Source: CAZWDO01 sp964632485 [NCBI: uncultured bacterium]
GTDB taxonomy: Bacteria; JAGOEH01
DNA length: 64,000 nucleotides
NCBI GenBank assembly: GCA_964632485.1
Contig: CAZWDO010000003.1
Location: 142,023-206,022, forward strand
Reading direction: 5' to 3'
This document shows, piece after piece, positions 34,751 through 43,180 of this stretch. Below the pieces are notes generated by a model. The model saw only the letters and a list, made by a program, of their open reading frames with translations, was not told the DNA's origin and did no database searches. Made by a program: the position numbers and the translations under genes. Each line of letters starts with the position of its first letter. Within the stretch, counting starts at the first letter, position 1.

Positions 34751-35393
34751 GGAGTGAATCGGGTGGGTGGTAGTGCCGGATGATTTTCGTAATGAATTGA
34801 TCAATCTCCTGCCGGAGTATTTCGGATGTTTTTGCTACATAGGCATATACTTCGCTTTGATATATTTTTTCGGAACGATCGAAATAGTGGTAAACAATCG
34901 GCGTCAGCGAATCATTATGGACCAGCTCCAACTCTATTTCAAGGTGAGCCGCAAAGTGTTCGACTTCAGTGCCTTTATGCTCGTAGCGTTCCATACACAG
35001 GATATTGGCTTTTATTTGCATATCGTAGGGTTGTCCTGTATATTCAGAAGATAGTTCACGAAATAACCGATATGCGGCCAAATGGCGATAAACCAGATCG
35101 CGGATATTGTCTCCCGGCCGCAATGCCCAAAGATGGTAGCGGAAGTAGTTTAATTCATGGATAGTATATCGGACAGTGATATTATTGCGGTCATAGATGC
35201 GCGGCATGTCAAACGAACCGATCAATACATTTGAATTGCATAGCGGTAGTTGGCCCAAAGAATCAATGGCCTGGCGGATGCTGTCGTTACGGATTGGATA
35301 ATCCAACAGATAGAATTGTCGGGTGGGAATATATTGACTGCAGGCTATCAGGGCCAGCAAGAACAGGACGAAGGCGTTAACGATTGATTTCAT
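34743..35393 (-). CDS. ABC-type transport auxiliary lipoprotein (PqiC-like)
   Basis: A 216-residue lipoprotein: signal with lipobox LIAC (Cys18), then a compact alpha/beta domain with FYLLDYP and VLIGSFDMPRIYDRNNITVRY near the start, as in PqiC/YmbA or DUF330 lipoproteins that accompany MCE transporters. The C-terminal helix (SEILRQEIDQFITKI) fits the family. The gene overlaps the MCE gene by 17 nt and the barrel gene by 8 nt, a sign of coupled synthesis. Probably an outer-membrane-anchored periplasmic component. Confidence 0.75.
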   Translation of the reverse strand: MKSIVNAFVLFLLALIACSQYIPTRQFYLLDYPIRNDSIRQAIDSLGQLPLCNSNVLIGSFDMPRIYDRNNITVRYTIHELNYFRYHLWALRPGDNIRDLVYRHLAAYRLFRELSSEYTGQPYDMQIKANILCMERYEHKGTEVEHFAAHLEIELELVHNDSLTPIVYHYFDRSEKIYQSEVYAYVAKTSEILRQEIDQFITKIIRHYHPPDSLHE

Positions 35394-36345
35394 TCATTTT
35401 TTTTCCGCGTATTAATATTGATGGATCGTCACTGATCAGTTTAGAAAATTCATTGAGATTTTCCAGTGTTTCCTTCAGCAGGGCGACACTACGAATAATA
35501 TCATGCCGGCTGTTTAGAAATGTGGAATTGGCCAAAGTGACCGAGCGGTCGGCATTCATAAGAAACCGATCAAGATGAAACGCTAAAGAATCTACATGGG
35601 ATGCTTCAAGTTGACGGCTCAATTGATGAAGATTTTCCAGTGTTTCAGACCATCGCGTATCTGCCACAGTCGTATCTATATGCGCTAATATCCGATTAAC
35701 ATGTTCGGTTGTTTGAATTAAGTTGAGTGTGATTTGACTGAGATGCGACAAATTGTTTTGGAAGTTTTTTTGATTTTGCTCCAGCATGATGCTCAAATTG
35801 GCCATCGTTCGATTTAAATTTTCGGCCAGGTTCTTTAACCGGGACTGATTGTCACTATTCGTCATGTTAGCAATATTGTTGAGAATAATCTCCATTTTCT
35901 CGGCAATGATTTCCGCTTTGCCTGAAATCATATCAAACGTAGATACTCCGGGTTGAATATATCCGCCCGAAGGGAGCCGGGGAGATTGATTGGTTCCTTC
36001 CTGGATTTCGATCATTTTCAGACCGGTGATTCCAATTGTGGTTACAGTCGCCTTGCTGTCTTCTTTAACCGGCGTATCTTTTTTTAAGGCTAATTTGATA
36101 ATCACCGAGGTAATATCCTCTGGATCAATATAAATATCGTCCACTCTGCCAATACGAATTCCATGGTAGCGTACCTGAGCGCCAATATCCAAACCGGAAA
36201 CGGAGGTATCCATAATACGTATAAAATAGATATCCATTCTTTCCAGTAATTTGCTTCCTGTAAGAATAATTATCGCCGTTAAAAAAATTGTTCCGGCAAA
36301 AATAACAAAGAGGCCCAGTCGGATTTTTTGACTTTTAGCGCTCAT
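35377..36345 (-). CDS. mlaD: MlaD-family MCE domain protein
   Basis: A 322-residue protein with an N-terminal anchor helix (about 10-30), one MCE domain (about 38-120, with GLDIGAQVRYHGIRIGRVDDIYI and TTIGITGLKMIEI) and a long helical C-terminal tail (about 140-315). MCE domains form hexameric rings that pass lipids across the periplasm, and long helical tails can form a needle or tunnel, as in LetB/PqiB-type systems. The tail is much longer than in E. coli MlaD (183 residues in all), which would help span the periplasm without a soluble MlaC; no MlaC is encoded here. Confidence 0.88.
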   Translation of the reverse strand: MSAKSQKIRLGLFVIFAGTIFLTAIIILTGSKLLERMDIYFIRIMDTSVSGLDIGAQVRYHGIRIGRVDDIYIDPEDITSVIIKLALKKDTPVKEDSKATVTTIGITGLKMIEIQEGTNQSPRLPSGGYIQPGVSTFDMISGKAEIIAEKMEIILNNIANMTNSDNQSRLKNLAENLNRTMANLSIMLEQNQKNFQNNLSHLSQITLNLIQTTEHVNRILAHIDTTVADTRWSETLENLHQLSRQLEASHVDSLAFHLDRFLMNADRSVTLANSTFLNSRHDIIRSVALLKETLENLNEFSKLISDDPSILIRGKKMNEINR

Positions 36346-36348
36346 TCG

Positions 36349-36708
36349 TTAGTTATTGAACCCTAAAACTCGTATCAGATGTTGGATAATTATCAGGTAT
36401 TCCTGATCGCTATGAGTAAAAATAGCGCCTGTGCATTGCAGGTCAGGGTTGATATCCTTCTGAGCCCAACGGGTTTCGATATCAAATTGCATAAAATCCT
36501 TTTGGAATTCGGGGAGTTTAGGAAGTTTGACTTTAACTTGATAGCTTTTTTTCAGGGGTAAGGCTTTTTCCGAGACGATCATCAATCCTTCGGTGGTAAT
36601 ATCTCCCAAGTGCCCCAGTAGTTGGTTATCGGCCAAGTTATAGATTTCAAGATAAAACAAAAGCTGTCGTCGTTTGAGAGTTCGTCGGTCAGATTGATTA
36701 TTGCTCAT
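36349..36708 (-). CDS. PilZ domain protein
   Basis: A 119-residue protein made of one PilZ domain. It has basic residues near the start (RRTLKRRQ), a DITTEG loop matching D/NxSxxG, and the beta-strand ending VKVKLP. PilZ domains bind cyclic-di-GMP; the RxxxR part is only loosely matched, so binding is likely rather than certain. It overlaps mpl by 11 nt and lies 3 nt before mlaD, so it is tied to the envelope operon. Confidence 0.75.
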   Translation of the reverse strand: MSNNQSDRRTLKRRQLLFYLEIYNLADNQLLGHLGDITTEGLMIVSEKALPLKKSYQVKVKLPKLPEFQKDFMQFDIETRWAQKDINPDLQCTGAIFTHSDQEYLIIIQHLIRVLGFNN

Positions 36709-38134
36709 AATAAATTCCTTTCATTTTTTCAAAATAAGATTTAAGTTTTTGGGTTAGACCATCAAAACTTCCGGTACCCGCAATAACGAATAATTGTTTT
36801 TTTTCCGGCAAAATAGTCGTGAGGAGACGTTGCCACAGGCTCTCGGTATCGGAAAAAGTGGCAAATTCTACTTGTTTGGTAATTAAAGCCATTGTGAGTT
36901 GATTAAAATCGAGTCGGTCAGGTGCATCCATTTTGTAAAAACGGGGATGTACCTTGAAAAAAACTGTGGAAGCATGGTTAAAGCAATGTTCATATTCGAG
37001 TTGGTGTGTTTTCCGGTAAGAGGTGTTATTGGACAGTTCCTGGCAATGAATGATCGAATGCTCGGGGTATCGCAGGCGTAAAGCGGCAAGGGTTTTCTCA
37101 ATGGCCGTCGGGTGGTGCCCGAAATCTTCGAAAATTAATTGGTTTCCATGTTCATAAATTTTAGTGAGCCGTCGTCGGGTGCCCTGGAATTCAAAGAGGG
37201 CCTGGAGGATATGATGGGTATCCAGCCCGTAGTACTGAGAAGCTAGAAAAACGGCGGCGGCATTATATAGCTGGTGTTCACCGAGAAGCGAAAGAGTAAC
37301 GGGGAGGGTTTCGTTCCGAAAGTGAAAATTTCCGCGGGTCAGTCCTTTTGAATCAATACCTTCAAAATCAATGCGTAAATCGCATTGGGTCGATTTGCCA
37401 AACGTCAGCGTGGGACAGCAAACCTGCCGTAACGCGTCAGGGATATTGGCGTCGTCGCCATTATAAATAAGGAGGCCATTGCGGGGGATAATACGTACCA
37501 GATGGTAAAAGCTCTTTTGAATTTCCGCCAGATTATTAAAAATATCGGCATGATCGAATTCGATGTTATTAATGATAACCGTATCGGGTAAATAATGAAT
37601 AAATTTTGAACGCTTGTCGAAATAGGCTGTATCATATTCATCGCCTTCCAGGATAAAAAATGAAGAATGAGGCGAATAAAAAGCCGGAAATTCGAAATCA
37701 AGCGGTTGGCCACCGATGAAAAAAGAAGATCCCCCGCTGAGTGGGGAATGATTAAAGACCTTGGTCAACATGGCTGAAGTCGTAGTTTTTCCATGAGTTC
37801 CGGTAACGACTATATTTTTAGTCCCCCAGAGGAATTCTCGGCGAAGCGTTTCGGCCATGGAATTGTATGCCCATTTTCGATCGAGAATGTATTCAAGTTC
37901 CGGGTTACCGCGTGATATTGCGTTGCCGATAATGATAATATGATCGTTTTTATCGGCGATATTTTGTTCCTGAAAGGGTTGCAATACTGGTATTTTCGCA
38001 TTGGAGAGTGTTTCGGACATAGGCGGGTAGATACCGCTATCCGATCCAGTGATTTCATGCCCTTTTTGTTTTAATAGAATTGCCAAAGCCGTCATGGCCG
38101 TGCCGGCGATGCCCATAATATAGTATTTAGCCAT
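36698..38134 (-). CDS. mpl: UDP-MurNAc:L-Ala-gamma-D-Glu-meso-DAP ligase
   Basis: A 478-residue Mur ligase: N-terminal Rossmann part (MGIAGTAMTALAILLKQKGHEITGSD), ATP loop VTGTHGKTTTSAM, EGDEYDTAYFDKRSKF and the C-terminal FEDFGHHPTAIEKTLAALR. EGDEYDTAYFDKRSKF distinguishes Mpl from MurC. Mpl reattaches recycled tripeptide to UDP-MurNAc, so the organism recycles DAP-type peptidoglycan and is Gram-negative. The ATG follows directly on the stop of the RelA-like gene. Confidence 0.92.
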   Translation of the reverse strand: MAKYYIMGIAGTAMTALAILLKQKGHEITGSDSGIYPPMSETLSNAKIPVLQPFQEQNIADKNDHIIIIGNAISRGNPELEYILDRKWAYNSMAETLRREFLWGTKNIVVTGTHGKTTTSAMLTKVFNHSPLSGGSSFFIGGQPLDFEFPAFYSPHSSFFILEGDEYDTAYFDKRSKFIHYLPDTVIINNIEFDHADIFNNLAEIQKSFYHLVRIIPRNGLLIYNGDDANIPDALRQVCCPTLTFGKSTQCDLRIDFEGIDSKGLTRGNFHFRNETLPVTLSLLGEHQLYNAAAVFLASQYYGLDTHHILQALFEFQGTRRRLTKIYEHGNQLIFEDFGHHPTAIEKTLAALRLRYPEHSIIHCQELSNNTSYRKTHQLEYEHCFNHASTVFFKVHPRFYKMDAPDRLDFNQLTMALITKQVEFATFSDTESLWQRLLTTILPEKKQLFVIAGTGSFDGLTQKLKSYFEKMKGIYYEQ

Positions 38135-39652
38135 CTACTGCCTTTCAATGTATTTTGCCAGGAATTGTTCTTTTAGTTTTAGAAGAAACGGTTCATATAC
38201 TTTTTTAGGGAAAAGTTTATAAAGTGAGGATTGAAGAACCTGGGAGCGTTTTAATGAGGCATGTTCTGCCGCGCTGCCGAATGTTTTTGATAGCAGGTAG
38301 GATTGCAGGTCTTGTATCTGAATCTCCACCTGAAGGTCAAAGGGGCGGTTTTCGTAAATTAAACGGATGCGTTGCAAATTTTCAAGTTCCTGATCTTTTT
38401 TCTTTAGGTGCTTATGGAGAAATTGAATATCCTGATCGGGCGTCTGGTTTTTTTGAAAAAGGTTAAGAGTTTGATTCAAAATCGCCAAATCGCTTTTATT
38501 TTGCGTGATCTGGCGCATAATGACTTCAAGTCGTTCATGTGGCAACGTGACGTCATAAATTGCTTTCCATATTCTGAAATACTCTCCGCTATTCAGACTG
38601 AGGGACTCGGATATCGGCGCTTTCTGAATTCTTTTTTCATCTTTACGGGTGTTGGTCCCTCCCAGGAAATTGCCAATTTCTTCTTGTATTCCAAATAGTT
38701 CTTTTTCACCTGGAACCACGAAGGTTATTCCATAGATATCGGTAATTTCTTCCGGGTACAAGAGATTTTTCCGCACAATTTTTTCGATAACGGATGAGTA
38801 ATCTTCTTTCAGTCGGGAAAAGTTTTTAATGCGGCTGATGTATCGAAATATTAAATTGTTTTCCCGTGTTCGCAAGGGAATCATCGATTCGCTTTGAACA
38901 GGGTAGATAGTTTTGCCTTTTTTTTCACGTTCCTTAATATCCATAGCGTACTGAGTATGGGCTTCGTTTTCGTCATAAAGGGCGCAAATATGGTCATGGG
39001 GATTCAACCAGTAGTAAACCTGGAAAACATCGCCGTTATTTTTTGGATCATCCAATTTGAGCTGGGATTTGAAGATTCGGTCGAGATAGGTATGGTATTT
39101 CGATGATTTTTGAAAAGAGAGGCAGTTTTTTACGCGGCAGAGAAGAAAACTAAGCGCCACTTTGCGTAAAATTTCATACCGGGTTTTCAGGTCATGAAAT
39201 TCCTGGTATATCGTGATTAATTCGAGGATGTCGTTAGTGTCGGCTACTTTTTCCGATTCTGCCAAAACTGATTCGACAAAAGGAGGCATGTCCGCGCGTT
39301 TGAGTATGTTCTGAAGAATTATGCTGGATTCCATCGCCAATACAGTGAACCGAAGGAGATTATTCTGAAGTGGCTGATAAAAATTGGAAGGGTTGAATTT
39401 GACGTTCAGGTAATTGTTCAGTTTTTTTTTAAAATGGGTATGGCCGGTTTTTAACCGGGTAAGCTCCAGAAAATGATATTTGTGCTCCAGGTTATCTATG
39501 ATATTCGGGTTGAAGTAGGGGTAGTTTTTCCAGAACAATTCCAATTCTTCTGGTGATTCACGGTATAATAAATGACTATAAAGAATAACATTAATTTCAT
39601 TTACCGGGAGAAGAGTTCGGTTGTTTACGAGCGGAAAACGTTCTAAAAACAT
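38135..39652 (-). CDS. Divergent RelA/SpoT-fold protein
   Basis: A 505-residue protein. Residues about 1-260 are helical and unlike anything I know. From about 268, RYISRIKNFSRLKED, EEITDIYGITFVV and, after an insertion, LQVEIQIQDLQSYLL and GSAAEHASLKR line up with the RelA/SpoT synthetase core (RxK...S, DIxGIR, VEIQIRT, AAHWxYK). The GYQSIH segment needed for substrate binding is not visible, and long charged insertions lie between the core strands. A (p)ppGpp synthetase is doubtful; another pyrophosphokinase or nucleotidyltransferase role is possible. Start: the ATG at 39652 is preferred to a TTG at 39655. It heads the long minus-strand run and has its own promoter. Confidence 0.6.
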   Translation of the reverse strand: MFLERFPLVNNRTLLPVNEINVILYSHLLYRESPEELELFWKNYPYFNPNIIDNLEHKYHFLELTRLKTGHTHFKKKLNNYLNVKFNPSNFYQPLQNNLLRFTVLAMESSIILQNILKRADMPPFVESVLAESEKVADTNDILELITIYQEFHDLKTRYEILRKVALSFLLCRVKNCLSFQKSSKYHTYLDRIFKSQLKLDDPKNNGDVFQVYYWLNPHDHICALYDENEAHTQYAMDIKEREKKGKTIYPVQSESMIPLRTRENNLIFRYISRIKNFSRLKEDYSSVIEKIVRKNLLYPEEITDIYGITFVVPGEKELFGIQEEIGNFLGGTNTRKDEKRIQKAPISESLSLNSGEYFRIWKAIYDVTLPHERLEVIMRQITQNKSDLAILNQTLNLFQKNQTPDQDIQFLHKHLKKKDQELENLQRIRLIYENRPFDLQVEIQIQDLQSYLLSKTFGSAAEHASLKRSQVLQSSLYKLFPKKVYEPFLLKLKEQFLAKYIERQ

Positions 39653-39728
39653 CAATATCCGATCAAATACCTGGTTGGGGGTTGGTTCAGAACTCCAATC
39701 GGATCATTTTCCCATGAAGCCTATTGAT

Positions 39729-39756
39729 AAAATACATTTTTTTTGTGTTTTGTCAA
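39729..39756 (-). promoter_or_regulatory. Promoter of the long minus-strand run
   Basis: Minus-strand TTGACA (39751-39756), 16 nt, then TATTTT (39729-39734), about 77 nt before the RelA-like start codon. It is the only strong promoter seen at the head of the run. Confidence 0.55.
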
Positions 39757-39805
39757 GGTTGATTTTAAAGTTAGTGTTTATTTTATAAAAAAGCGTAAAA
39801 ATGAC

Positions 39806-39834
39806 TTGAATTTTTAGGCAAGTTTGATTAGATT
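39806..39834 (+). promoter_or_regulatory. Promoter of the polysaccharide block
   Basis: TTGAAT (39806-39811), 17 nt, TAGATT (39829-39834), 28 nt before the epimerase ATG. It is weaker than consensus and lies back to back with the minus-strand promoter about 50 bp away. The remainder of the 39653-39862 gap shows nothing else. Confidence 0.45.
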
Positions 39835-39862
39835 AATATCAATTGCAGAAAAGGAGTAGTGA

Positions 39863-40855
39863 ATGCGATATTTAATTACCGGTGGAGCTGGTTTTATCGG
39901 CTCTCATCTGACATCAGCTTTATTGGAAGCGGGGGAACAGGTCATGGCTATTGATGACTTGTCCACGGGGTCTTTCGAGAATATAGAATTATTTTCCCAT
40001 CACTCCAATTATCATTTTGCCGTTGAAACAATATTGAATCATGCAGTTATGGACCGTTTGGTTTCCGAATGCGATGTAGTGATTCATCTCGCAGCGGCGG
40101 TCGGAGTTGAATTGATCGTAGAAAAACCGGTAGATGTAATTGAGACCAATATTTTAGGAAGCGAGATGGTATTGAAGATCGCCAATCGCTACCGGCGGAA
40201 AATATTTGTGGCGTCTACCAGTGAAGTATATGGAAAAAGCCAGCAATTGCCATTTTGCGAGAGCGATGATATGGTAATGGGGCCTACGTCCAAGCATCGC
40301 TGGAGTTATGCCTGTTCCAAGGCGATTGACGAATTTCTGGCATTAGCGTATTATAAAACTTACGGATTGCCAGTCATCATCGGTCGTTTTTTTAATACGA
40401 TTGGCCCTCGGCAAACCGGACGCTATGGAATGGTTGTTCCCCGTATGATTGGCCAGGCGTTACGGGGGGAGGATTTGACCGTCTATGGCGATGGCAAGCA
40501 AACTCGATGTTTTACTGATGTTCGGGATGTTGTCAAAGCGCTGCTCATTTTGCTGGAATCGAATGACGCCATCGGCCAGGTGGTCAATATCGGCAATGAC
40601 GAGGCCATCTCTATCGAGGATTTGGCAAATAAAATTAAAGCCAAGACCCACTCGGCCTCTTCTATTCAGTACATTCCTTACAGCAAAGCGTATGAAGAAG
40701 GGTTTGAAGATATGCGGCACCGCCAGCCGGATACCACCTTTTTGGAAAAACTGACTGGATTCCGCCCTCGTACCGGACTTGACCGTATCCTAAGCGAGAT
40801 TATTGACTATGAACGTGAGCGGTTGGCTAAGGATTTAAGGAGTGGTTCGCAATAA
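39863..40855 (+). CDS. NAD-dependent nucleotide-sugar epimerase/dehydratase
   Basis: A 330-residue extended SDR: GGAGFIGSHL cofactor loop, STSEVYGKS, catalytic YACSK, and GRFFNTIGPRQTGRYGMVVPR plus VYGDGKQTRCFTDVRDV. This resembles UDP-glucose 4-epimerases and UDP-glucuronate decarboxylases; the exact product cannot be told. Start supported by AAAAGGAG 6 nt upstream. First gene of a plus-strand operon for surface polysaccharide; it overlaps the glycosyltransferase gene by 14 nt. Confidence 0.85.
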   Translation: MRYLITGGAGFIGSHLTSALLEAGEQVMAIDDLSTGSFENIELFSHHSNYHFAVETILNHAVMDRLVSECDVVIHLAAAVGVELIVEKPVDVIETNILGSEMVLKIANRYRRKIFVASTSEVYGKSQQLPFCESDDMVMGPTSKHRWSYACSKAIDEFLALAYYKTYGLPVIIGRFFNTIGPRQTGRYGMVVPRMIGQALRGEDLTVYGDGKQTRCFTDVRDVVKALLILLESNDAIGQVVNIGNDEAISIEDLANKIKAKTHSASSIQYIPYSKAYEEGFEDMRHRQPDTTFLEKLTGFRPRTGLDRILSEIIDYERERLAKDLRSGSQ

Positions 40856-42044
40856 CCTTAAAAATCCCATACGAGTACTGCGTATCATCGCGCGGTTGAA
40901 TATCGGAGGGCCTGCGATTCATACAATTCTTCTTTCAACCGGCTTGCCGTGTTCACGGTATGAAACTTGTTTGATTACGGGACGGGAAGATCCGGAGGAG
41001 GGAAATATGGAATATCTTTTCCCTGCCGGGTTTCAGCCCGCGCGGTTGAATGACTTGCGAAGGGAAATCGATTTGGTTTCAGATATACGGTTGATTTGGC
41101 AACTCATGCGCTATATTTATCGTTTTCAGCCCCATATTATCCACACCCATACAGCGAAAGCCGGTTTTGTGGGAAGGCTTAGCGGATTCCTCATCAACCT
41201 GCTCTGCGGTTGGAATATCAAACTTGTGCATACTTTTCATGGCCATGTGTTTCATGGGTATTTCTCCCCTCGGAAAACTGCGTTTTTTATTTGGATCGAA
41301 CAGATACTGGCCCGAATCACGGATATTATTATTGCGATCACCCCTTTACAACTAAAAGAGATTCAAAGTCATAGAGTCGGTCGTCCCCGTCAATTCCGGC
41401 AGATTCCTCTGGGGTTGGATTTAGCCCCCTTTTTCCGTCAAGAGCGATATTCAGGTGATCTTTATCGTTTGTTAAAAATTGAGCGTTCCCGTTTTATAAT
41501 AGGAACCGTTGCCCGCCTGGCGCCAATCAAGAATCTTGAATTGTTTGTCAGTCTGGCCGCCGAGTATCGGAGCCTTAATCATAAAATTGCTTTTGTTATT
41601 ATTGGTGATGGAAGTGAACGGCGTATGCTTGAAAAGATGGCTGCTGAGCGGCAATTGGAAAATATTCTTTATTTTGCCGGATTTCAGCGCAATTTGGAGC
41701 GATTCTATGCGGACATGGGAGTAATGGTATTGACCTCAAAAAATGAAGGGTCTCCGGTAGCTGTTATCGAGGCAATGACCAGCGGTGTACCGGTAGTGGC
41801 CAGCCGGGTGGGAGGTGTGCCTGATTTGTTTGCGTTAGACCAGGCGTATGGCTTGGCAGATCCCGCGGAACCCTCAACTTTTGCCCAGGCAATTAATATG
41901 ATTCTTGATGATCCTGTCAGAGCGGAGACAATTGCAGCTCATCATCGCCGCCGTGTTTTTAAGTTGTACGATTATTCGAATCTGTTGTCCAATATGGATC
42001 ACTTGTACCAGGAGTTAAGCCATTGCTCATCTATTTGCTGTTGA
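40842..42044 (+). CDS. GT4-type glycosyltransferase
   Basis: A 400-residue GT-B enzyme with N-terminal LNIGGPAIHT, HTHTAKAGFVGRL, then the nucleotide-sugar half: VGTVARLAPIKNLELF and SKNEGSPVAVIEAMTSGVPVVASRVGG, where the E-x7-E motif of GT4 lies. GTG is the likely start, with AAGGA (40829-40833) about 8 nt before it. It overlaps genes on both sides, so it is translationally coupled to the epimerase and to the WecA-like enzyme. Sugar donor unknown. Confidence 0.87.
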   Translation: MVRNNLKNPIRVLRIIARLNIGGPAIHTILLSTGLPCSRYETCLITGREDPEEGNMEYLFPAGFQPARLNDLRREIDLVSDIRLIWQLMRYIYRFQPHIIHTHTAKAGFVGRLSGFLINLLCGWNIKLVHTFHGHVFHGYFSPRKTAFFIWIEQILARITDIIIAITPLQLKEIQSHRVGRPRQFRQIPLGLDLAPFFRQERYSGDLYRLLKIERSRFIIGTVARLAPIKNLELFVSLAAEYRSLNHKIAFVIIGDGSERRMLEKMAAERQLENILYFAGFQRNLERFYADMGVMVLTSKNEGSPVAVIEAMTSGVPVVASRVGGVPDLFALDQAYGLADPAEPSTFAQAINMILDDPVRAETIAAHHRRRVFKLYDYSNLLSNMDHLYQELSHCSSICC

Positions 42045-43180
42045 TTGGCGGGTTGTTAGTGGGGGCCGCTTTGACTTATTTTTCTACCTATGAAATCATC
42101 CGTTGGGCGATCTGCTATGATGTAGTCGATCATCCCCGTTGTGACCGATTTCATAGTGAATCGACTGCATTGATGGGTGGGGTGGGTATTTACGGTTCGA
42201 TATTACTCACCCTGTTAATCTTTAATAAACTGGAATGGCCTGGAGCGTTGCTGCTGCTGTTATCGACTGGGTTGACTGTGTGGGCGGTGTTCCATCAACT
42301 GCGCAAGGTGTTTGTTTTGTTTGTGATTGTCGGAATGGTTGGCCTGTTTGCGCTTGTTTGGTATTATAAACCGCTCATTGGAACCAATATGATATGGATA
42401 TTCATTGGCGCGTTACCGCTTTTTTTAAGCGGTCTTTGGGATGATGGAATCAAAGAACTTTCACCCCTTTTCAAATTGGGGATACAAATTTTTGCTGCAA
42501 TCATCCTTACTTTTTCCGGCTCGACCATCTCTTTTCTCGGACCGCCCTGGAATTATCTGTTTACGGTAATTTGGCTGGTTTGCCTTGTCAATGCGTTTAA
42601 TCTGATTGACAATATGAATGGCCTATCCACGGGAGTTGCTGCCACATCTGCGCTTTTCTTCGGGTTGATCTCACTTTACAATGGACAGATTTATCTGGGC
42701 GCTGTTTGTTTTATCATTACGGGCGCTCTTTTGGGTTTTTTGCCTCATAACTATCCTCAGGCCAGAATTTTCATGGGTGATTGCGGCAGCCAGGTCCTTG
42801 GCTTTATTTTAGGAGGCATTGCCGTTGTCGGCAATTGGAAAACTAGTAGTATCGGATTATCGGTATCGATTCCGATTCTGGTGTTGGCATATCCGGTTTT
42901 CGATGTCGTTTTGGTTGTTATCAACCGTATTCTGGATAAACGCCCGATTTGGGTTGGCGGCAAAGATCATTCGTCCCATCGTTTAGTCAAACTGGGTTTG
43001 AGGCCGGTTGACGCTGTATTTTTTTTGTATTTTGTAACGTTCTATACGGGGTTTTCGGCTTTTTTTTTAACAATGATCGATTTTAAACAAGCCCTCAAAA
43101 TGCTTGTGTTTATCCTGGGGATACTATTAGTTTTGGGAATTCGACTCAGTCGGGTGGAAATAAATGAAACTTCGTATTGA
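42023..43180 (+). CDS. WecA/TagO-like undecaprenyl-phosphate sugar-1-P transferase
   Basis: A 385-residue polytopic membrane enzyme of the MraY/WecA family: SGLWDD (about 136-141), NAFNLIDNMNGLSTG (190-204), FMGDCGSQVLGF (250-261) and a late KDHSSHRLV. It would start glycan synthesis by moving a sugar phosphate to undecaprenyl phosphate. Start is TTG at 42023 with AGGAG 8 nt upstream. Odd point: residues about 91-118 add a basic stretch and an extra hydrophobic helix (ending WYYKPLI) before the DD motif, compared with ordinary WecA. Confidence 0.87.
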   Translation: MLIYLLLIGGLLVGAALTYFSTYEIIRWAICYDVVDHPRCDRFHSESTALMGGVGIYGSILLTLLIFNKLEWPGALLLLLSTGLTVWAVFHQLRKVFVLFVIVGMVGLFALVWYYKPLIGTNMIWIFIGALPLFLSGLWDDGIKELSPLFKLGIQIFAAIILTFSGSTISFLGPPWNYLFTVIWLVCLVNAFNLIDNMNGLSTGVAATSALFFGLISLYNGQIYLGAVCFIITGALLGFLPHNYPQARIFMGDCGSQVLGFILGGIAVVGNWKTSSIGLSVSIPILVLAYPVFDVVLVVINRILDKRPIWVGGKDHSSHRLVKLGLRPVDAVFFLYFVTFYTGFSAFFLTMIDFKQALKMLVFILGILLVLGIRLSRVEINETSY

